From Anaerobiospirillum thomasii (GTDB lineage: Bacteria; Pseudomonadota; Gammaproteobacteria; Enterobacterales; Succinivibrionaceae), in assembly GCF_900445255.1 (NCBI RefSeq), contig NZ_UAPU01000006.1, positions 123,501 to 187,500 on the forward strand: a stretch of 64,000 bases of DNA, read 5' to 3'. Below are positions 56,704 to 64,000 of the stretch, piece after piece. Both the position numbers and the translations under genes were made by a program. Positions within the stretch are counted from its first letter, which is position 1, and each line of letters opens with the position of its first letter. Below the pieces are notes generated by a model, which ran no database searches, was not told where the DNA came from, and saw only the letters and a list, made by a program, of their open reading frames with translations.

Positions 56704-57604
56704 ATGAGTATGGAGTCTCCTGATAGACATAATAGTTAAGCCAGTTTGCAAAAAGCATACTGCCATGTGAGCGCCATGTGCAAAGTGGCGGCAGCTGAGG
56801 ATTATTGTGCGGATAGTAATTGCATGGCGGATCAATACTCATGCCATTGCCTATATCACGTCTGTACTCACTGTCCAGAGTTAATGTGTCATACTCAGGA
56901 TGGCCCGTAACAAAGACCTGACGCATATCCTTGCTTGAGGCAAGATACACGCCTGTATCCTTAGATGAGGCCAGCACGCTGATTGCATCAATAGCCTCAA
57001 ATTTTTCAACAGGAAAATCAATAAAGCGCGACTGCGGAGCATAAAAGACATCATCAAAGCCGCGGATGAGAGGATCATGGCTGTCTGCTCTTTGATGCAG
57101 ATAGACTCCAGAGAGTTTTTCTTGCCTGTGATAGAGCGGCATGGAGTAGAAAATCTGCATGGCAGCTGCCACACCCCAGCATGAAAATAGTGTTGAGGTA
57201 ACATGTTCATGACCCCATGAGAGTATTTTCTCAAGGCTTTTGAAATAATTTACATCTGAAAAATCAATGCGATCCAGAGGAGCACCGCTAACAATCATAC
57301 CGTCATAGTGTCTGTCGCAGATCTGAGCAAAATCCTTGTAGAAGGTTTCAAGATGCTCAACAGGCGTATTTTTGGGAGCATGCGAATCAATACGCAGTAA
57401 ATCTATGTTGACCTGCAGCGGAGTATTGGAGAGATTGCGCATATACTGCAGCTCTGTGGCTATCTTGTTGGGCATTAAATTTAAAAATAAAAGCTCTAGC
57501 GGTCTTATATCCTGATGCTCGGCACGCTCCTGAGTCATCACAAATATGTTTTCATCCTGCAAAGCCAAAGCTGCCGGCAGTTCATTTGGTATATTGATTG
57601 GCAT
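56690..57604 (-). CDS. metA: Homoserine O-acyltransferase (MetA)
   Basis: 304 residues, MetA/HTS family. Catalytic Cys142 in LFSCWGVAAA, His235 and Glu237 in FVTGHPEYD, start MPINIPNELPA. Residue 111, which separates succinyl-CoA (Gly) from acetyl-CoA (Glu) users in this family, is Asp here (GAPLDRIDF), so the acyl donor is uncertain. It starts methionine synthesis from homoserine. It is divergent from cinA; no clear MetJ boxes were seen, but ATAGCG-TCAT-GCGCTAT lies at about 57616-57632 in its leader. Confidence 0.95.
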   Translation of the reverse strand: MPINIPNELPAALALQDENIFVMTQERAEHQDIRPLELLFLNLMPNKIATELQYMRNLSNTPLQVNIDLLRIDSHAPKNTPVEHLETFYKDFAQICDRHYDGMIVSGAPLDRIDFSDVNYFKSLEKILSWGHEHVTSTLFSCWGVAAAMQIFYSMPLYHRQEKLSGVYLHQRADSHDPLIRGFDDVFYAPQSRFIDFPVEKFEAIDAISVLASSKDTGVYLASSKDMRQVFVTGHPEYDTLTLDSEYRRDIGNGMSIDPPCNYYPHNNPQLPPLCTWRSHGSMLFANWLNYYVYQETPYSFNTQ

Positions 57605-57814
57605 TATTCAAACCTCAGATAGCGTCATGCGCTATAGTTTTTTGAACCCTACAACACTCTAATACATTTTAAGATGTGCATGCAAGAGCTTAGCAGGCAT
57701 TGCCTGCATATGGGGCCTTTTTATGATTTTTTATCATATAGTCAAAGAGGATCATTGAAAAAATGGCATTTAGTCATACAATTATTTAATTGCACAACTT
57801 TGAGAGGACAAGGT

Positions 57815-59029
57815 ATGCAGCTTGAAATCATATCTACAGGTGATGAAGTAATCACAGGTTTTATTAATGATACCAATGCCTCATGGCTGTCACAGGAGCT
57901 TTTAGCGCTGGGCATTCAGCCTGTGCGTCGCCACACTGTAGGTGACAGACTTGAAGATATTAGAGATCTGATAAAAGAAAGATCGCTTGTTTGTGATCTT
58001 ATTTTAGTCAACGGTGGCTTAGGTCCCACATCAGATGACAATACCACACAGGCTGCGGCCATGGCAGCTAATGTTAGACAGGTTCTCAATGAAGAGTGGC
58101 TAAGACGTATTGAGCAGTGGCACATAAAACGCGGTCGTACCATGCCACAGACCAATGTCAAACAGGCTATGCTGCCAGAACACGCTCAGATAATTGACAA
58201 CAAACGAGGTACAGCCTGTGGCTTTATGCTGCAAATCAATAAAGCCATGTGTATTTTCACACCAGGCGTTCCATCTGAGTTTTATCAGATGTATAACGAT
58301 GATATTCTGCCTTATATAAAAGAAAATTTTGCAGAAAATGCCAATACCGAGGTCAAGCGTTTCTTTCTCTTTGGTGTCTCAGAGTCCCGTCTTGGTGCTC
58401 TTATTGAAAAACATGATATACCAGAGAGTACTGTTATAGGCTACAGGGCTGACTATCCTCTGCTTGAACTTAAGATCATCTCCAACAATGCCACGCTAGA
58501 TGAAAAGGTCTTTACGCTCAACACCATAAAACAGATAGTAAAACCTTATCTTATAATGAAAGATACCTTCAATCTTGACAGTGAAATTGCTAGACTGCTT
58601 GAGGGCAAGGTACTTAATGTCTTTGATTCATGCACCAGAGGCCAGGTAGGACATGATCTGGCTATGACCGTGAATATGAAAAGAGCTACAGTCATCAATC
58701 CTCTTGATGAGCATGGCACCATAGTAAAAGAAAGTGCACAGAGCTTTGAGCATGAGCTGCGCTCTTTGTTGCCAGATACAAATCATGTCTGTCTTAGCGT
58801 ACTGCTGCTTGCCATCAATGATGCAGATATTGAATTTGCTGTCATCTATACTGATGAAAAGCGTGCTGAGCATAAGATGCATGCCAGACTGTCACTGACC
58901 TTAAAGGAAAAGAAAATTGCAACTATAAGTCTTATTGCCAGAACCTTTTTATACAAGCATTTAAGACATAAGGATATGATCGAGCCTGACTCAATGGAGC
59001 TTTTAGATACTCCAATTTTTGCTCACTAA
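57815..59029 (+). CDS. cinA: CinA-like protein (molybdopterin-binding fold)
   Basis: 404 residues from MQLEIISTGDEVITGFINDTN (GAGGACAAGG upstream; the longer reading from 57674 is rejected). The N-terminal MoCF_biosynth domain shows LILVNGGLGPTSDDNTTQAAA and MLPEHAQIIDNKRGTACGF, ending IFTPGVPSEFYQMY. The C-terminal region is poorly conserved and lacks an obvious NMN-deamidase signature, like YfaY-type proteins. It may act on ADP-ribose or pyridine nucleotides. It is monocistronic, with a hairpin terminator at its end. Confidence 0.85.
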   Translation: MQLEIISTGDEVITGFINDTNASWLSQELLALGIQPVRRHTVGDRLEDIRDLIKERSLVCDLILVNGGLGPTSDDNTTQAAAMAANVRQVLNEEWLRRIEQWHIKRGRTMPQTNVKQAMLPEHAQIIDNKRGTACGFMLQINKAMCIFTPGVPSEFYQMYNDDILPYIKENFAENANTEVKRFFLFGVSESRLGALIEKHDIPESTVIGYRADYPLLELKIISNNATLDEKVFTLNTIKQIVKPYLIMKDTFNLDSEIARLLEGKVLNVFDSCTRGQVGHDLAMTVNMKRATVINPLDEHGTIVKESAQSFEHELRSLLPDTNHVCLSVLLLAINDADIEFAVIYTDEKRAEHKMHARLSLTLKEKKIATISLIARTFLYKHLRHKDMIEPDSMELLDTPIFAH

Positions 59030-59033
59030 ATAA

Positions 59034-59063
59034 AATATCCCACGTAAATGTGGGATATTTTTT
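59034..59063. terminator. Bidirectional terminator between cinA and the glycosyltransferase gene
   Basis: AAATATCCCAC/GTGGGATATTT stem, small loop, followed by TTTTTT on the plus strand and A-rich on the other side. It ends cinA and, on the other strand, the glycosyltransferase gene. Confidence 0.85.
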
Positions 59064-59089
59064 ATGTACCTTTATTTATATGACAAAGC

Positions 59090-60160
59090 TTAATTATTAA
59101 GACTTTGACGATATACACTTAAGTATTCACTTGCCATATATGGAGACTCACGGCTGTGGGCCATGGCAGCACCGTTGGCCACCATATGGCGGACCAGACC
59201 CTCATCGCCTTTGACTCGCATAATGGCATCTGCAAGAGCCTCTGGATCTTTTGGTCTGACTAAAATACCTGTCTCTTCATTCACAATGATATCGCTTATA
59301 CTGCCAACATTAGATGCAATAATTGGCACACTCTGATCAAGAACATCAAGTAAAATAGAGGTATTGCCCTCATAATTTACAGGGTAGACAAAAAGATCAA
59401 GAGCTGCAATATAATCTACCATATGTTTAGGACGGCCCAGGAACTTTACGTTTGGCAGTTCACGGGCTTTGTCACGCAGCAGGGCCATATCATCGCCTGT
59501 GCCTATAAAGAAGATTACAGCATGAGGCAGTTTGGTCTTGATAAGCTCATAGGCCTCAAGCAGTGTGGTCTGACCGTACAGACGGTTAATCAGATCGCCA
59601 ACCATACCAATTAAATAGCGTCCTTTGTAAGCTTCTCTTAGACCATCAACATTAGGTTTGTAAGGCACAAGATTGTCGGTACACTCTTTAATGGTTTTAG
59701 CCTGCACATGAAAATCATTTTTTAGCATCTCATTGGTCAGAGTCTGCGTGGTAATTACAGCACTGGCCCAGTTAAAAAGAGTTTTATTAAACAAAGTGTC
59801 GTCATATTTGTCTCTGCCCCTGACATTTAATACATATGGGACACCGAACATGACATTATGCACCAGGGCCCAGTTGGCACCGTGCTGATCGTGGGCATGA
59901 ACGATAGTGGCCTTGCGCATCAGCTTAAAATGACATGAAAAGCGCGGATCGACAATACCATGTACTTTAATAATTTTTATATTAGATTTTAGGACCTTGA
60001 GTCTTTTTGTTAAAGGACTGTCATCTCTGCAGATGAGATATTGAAAAGGACCCAGTGCTCCAAGTGCCTTGATAAGCAACTCTGTCTGACGGTGGGCATG
60101 TGAATACCCTCTAGCCAGGCAGACATGTGCAATTGAAAAATATCCTTTAGCCATAAGCAT
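59090..60160 (-). CDS. GT4-family glycosyltransferase
   Basis: 356 residues with GT-B fold. The N-terminal half has HAHDQHGANWALVHNVMFGVPYVLNVRGRD; the C-terminal nucleotide-sugar half has IGMVGDLINRLYGQTTLLEAYE, IFFIGTGDDM, VKFLGRPKHMVDYIAALDLFVYPVNYEGNTSILLDVLDQSVPIIASNVGSISDI with the EGN-E-like motif. It probably adds a sugar to a surface polysaccharide or lipid; donor and acceptor are unknown. It stands alone, 99 bases from the permease gene. Confidence 0.85.
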   Translation of the reverse strand: MLMAKGYFSIAHVCLARGYSHAHRQTELLIKALGALGPFQYLICRDDSPLTKRLKVLKSNIKIIKVHGIVDPRFSCHFKLMRKATIVHAHDQHGANWALVHNVMFGVPYVLNVRGRDKYDDTLFNKTLFNWASAVITTQTLTNEMLKNDFHVQAKTIKECTDNLVPYKPNVDGLREAYKGRYLIGMVGDLINRLYGQTTLLEAYELIKTKLPHAVIFFIGTGDDMALLRDKARELPNVKFLGRPKHMVDYIAALDLFVYPVNYEGNTSILLDVLDQSVPIIASNVGSISDIIVNEETGILVRPKDPEALADAIMRVKGDEGLVRHMVANGAAMAHSRESPYMASEYLSVYRQSLNN

Positions 60161-60259
60161 CTCTTTTAATATTTAATTCTTATTCAGTATACATAAATTA
60201 TTAATAATTTCTGTAAGTGAATAGACAAAATAGCTAAAATAAAATAACAATTTGTGTTT

Positions 60260-61036
60260 TTAAACTACAGCTGTATAAATTAATAAGACACCTGATAATA
60301 TAGCTACAGTCGAAAAGCAAAGTCGAACCAGCTTGACATTAAGTCTTATCAAAAGTGCTGTTCCAAGATAGGATCCTAAGAATGTGGCAGTGATAAGCAC
60401 GGGGACCCAGTGCCAGTGTATGGAGGTCAGTGCTCCTACAGTAAAGGCACCTACAGCATTCCATATAGTTGCCACATAGAGCATGGTATGCATGATGGCC
60501 CTTTTAAGATCCATACCAAAAACCATAACCAGAGTAAGTGTGGAGAACAGACCTGCCCCAGATGAAAGTGATCCTGATAGGAGACCTATAAGTATCATTA
60601 AAAACGTACCTATAATGACACGGGTTTTTGATCTGTGCTCAAGATTGCTACCACCAAAATTCTTTTTATACAGGGTGTATATACCTGAGGCAACAGTTAA
60701 AAGACCTACTGAGATCGATGCAATATCAGCAGGAATGGATATGACAATAACTGTACCTGCAACAACTGCAGGACAGCCTATAAAGAGCATTATAAGGCTA
60801 AGCTGCCTGTCCAGATTAAATGAGCCGTGATCTTTGAACTTTTTTGACAGTGCCCCTACGCCTAAAAAGACTACAGCCACTTTATGGGTTCCTAAAGCTG
60901 TGGCAAATGGCAAACCCATAAGAATTAGCAGAGGAAGCTGCACAAAGCCAGCTCCTCCGCCTGAGACTGAGGCAAAAAGGTTGGCAATAAAAGATACGGC
61001 AAATAATATAGCCTGTGAGACTATTTCATCGTACAT
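60260..61036 (-). CDS. TauE/SafE (YfcA-like) membrane permease
   Basis: 258 residues with 7-8 hydrophobic segments. Duplicated family motifs: FIANLFASVSGGGAGFVQLPLLILMGLPFATALGTHKVAV and LLSGSLSSGAGLFSTLTLVMVFGMDLKRAIMHTML. Members export sulfoacetate, sulfite or other anions, often without proof. Here there is no neighbouring sulfur gene, so the substrate is unknown. Confidence 0.88.
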   Translation of the reverse strand: MYDEIVSQAILFAVSFIANLFASVSGGGAGFVQLPLLILMGLPFATALGTHKVAVVFLGVGALSKKFKDHGSFNLDRQLSLIMLFIGCPAVVAGTVIVISIPADIASISVGLLTVASGIYTLYKKNFGGSNLEHRSKTRVIIGTFLMILIGLLSGSLSSGAGLFSTLTLVMVFGMDLKRAIMHTMLYVATIWNAVGAFTVGALTSIHWHWVPVLITATFLGSYLGTALLIRLNVKLVRLCFSTVAILSGVLLIYTAVV

Positions 61037-61200
61037 AACAAAATCCCGGTGATTTATGGATTTTGCATAATTTTATAATCTGCATAAATTTTAAAATTAT
61101 ACAAAAGACAAGGTATTGTAGTACCCTAAAGCGCCTAGAGCAAAGCTAACCTTGATTCTTGATAAAGATTTTTAGACTTGTATTATTTAGGGGCGTGTAA

Positions 61201-61228
61201 ACAAAAAAAGCACCAAATGGTGCCTTAG
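61201..61228 (-). terminator. Terminator of the rRNA operon
   Basis: Minus strand AAGGCACCATTTGGTGCTTTTTTTG: GGCACCA pairs with TGGTGC around a short loop, followed by seven T's, eight bases after the tRNA-Asp 3' end. Confidence 0.85.
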
Positions 61229-61235
61229 TTGTAAG

Positions 61236-61312
61236 TGGCGGAACGGACGGGAATCGAACCCGCGACCTCCTGCGTGACAGGCAGGCATTCTAACCGGCTG
61301 AACTACCGCTCC
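61236..61312 (-). tRNA. tRNA-Asp (anticodon GTC)
   Basis: 77 bases, GGAGCGGTAGTTCAG at the 5' end, anticodon loop CCTGTCACG with GTC, T-arm GGGTTCGATTCC, and encoded 3' CCA. It lies just downstream of 5S rRNA in the rrn transcript, as in some E. coli rrn operons. Confidence 0.97.
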
Positions 61313-61326
61313 GCATTATAGGGTAA

Positions 61327-61443
61327 GCCTGGCGATGACCTACTCTCGCACAATCGTACGTTGCACTACCATCGGCGTAACTGCATTTCACTTCTGTGTT
61401 CGGAAAGGGAACAGGTGGTTCTACAGCACTATGGTCGCCAGAC
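61327..61443 (-). rRNA. rrf: 5S ribosomal RNA
   Basis: About 117 bases; the minus strand starts TCTGGCGACCATAG and includes CCACCTGTTCCCTTTCCGAA and the 3' side GAGAGTAGGTCATCGCCAGGC, which pairs with the 5' end. It lies between 23S and tRNA-Asp. Confidence 0.95.
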
Positions 61444-61526
61444 AAATTCTGTAAAAAACTTATAACAAACTGATTTAACTCTTGAGTATTAAGAGGTCTT
61501 TAAATGTCCATGCCCTCCGGGGTTGT

Positions 61527-64000
<2,474 letters not shown>

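Noticed and set aside
57690..57706. GCAGGCATTGCCTGC palindrome upstream of cinA as a MetJ or riboswitch element
   Set aside because: It does not match the MetJ box AGACGTCT and there is no riboswitch core; left as a short inverted repeat only.

Overview
The window is bacterial chromosome from a gammaproteobacterium. The gene order and protein sequences (str operon, secE-nusG-rplKAJL-rpoBC, murB-birA/coaA with tRNA-Tyr and tRNA-Gly, homoserine O-acyltransferase) match the enterobacterial plan. The numerous TRAP transporters, the moderate G+C and the divergent long forms of RpoB, RpoC and NusG suggest a host-associated anaerobe such as a Succinivibrionaceae member. That family placement is inference from general impression, not from a search.

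Layout. 1-1240: 5' end of fusA, then rpsG and rpsL (the str operon, minus strand) with its own promoter. 1372-9950: an accessory island holding an Mrr-type restriction gene, an IS1634-like element and a group II intron whose maturase gene is split by a three-recombinase (RIT) element. 9953-12254: a UPF0303 gene, tusB-tusC-tusD and an IclR regulator, all minus strand. In enterobacteria tusDCB directly precedes rpsL, so the island has probably been inserted into an ancestral tusDCB-rpsL-rpsG-fusA block.

12489-17473: an operon divergent from iclR, with a TRAP transporter, a class II aldolase/epimerase and an FGGY sugar kinase. Two copies of a TGTTC...GAACA operator lie in the iclR/dctP gap. 17521-24866: ridA, then a LacI-controlled cluster (RpiB-like isomerase, LacI, split transketolase, second TRAP transporter) with two CAAACGTTTG operators. 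25053-30910: a 5.9-kb transposon with 50-bp inverted ends, a perfect 5-bp target duplication and three genes (zinc-ribbon protein, DDE transposase, AAA ATPase). Its ATPase is interrupted by a nested IS1634-like element with a 6-bp duplication.

31443-35614: phosphotriesterase-like hydrolase, DMT transporter and GATase1-like gene, divergent from an AraC regulator. 35739-50908: rpoC, rpoB, rplL, rplJ, rplA, rplK, an IS4-type element, nusG, secE, tRNA-Gly and tRNA-Tyr, all minus strand. RpoB carries an insertion of about 140-150 residues; RpoC and NusG have N-terminal extensions of about 45 residues. 51310-61036: coaA, ogt, birA, murB, murA, an unknown gene, metA, cinA, a glycosyltransferase and a TauE/SafE permease. 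61236-64000: tRNA-Asp, 5S rRNA and the 3' part of 23S rRNA (minus strand).

The most unusual items are: (i) the nest RIT element > group II intron > str locus; (ii) a U UUU UUA slippery heptamer exactly where the second RIT recombinase changes frame; (iii) the three-gene transposon with its ends resolved; and (iv) the RpoB insertion.
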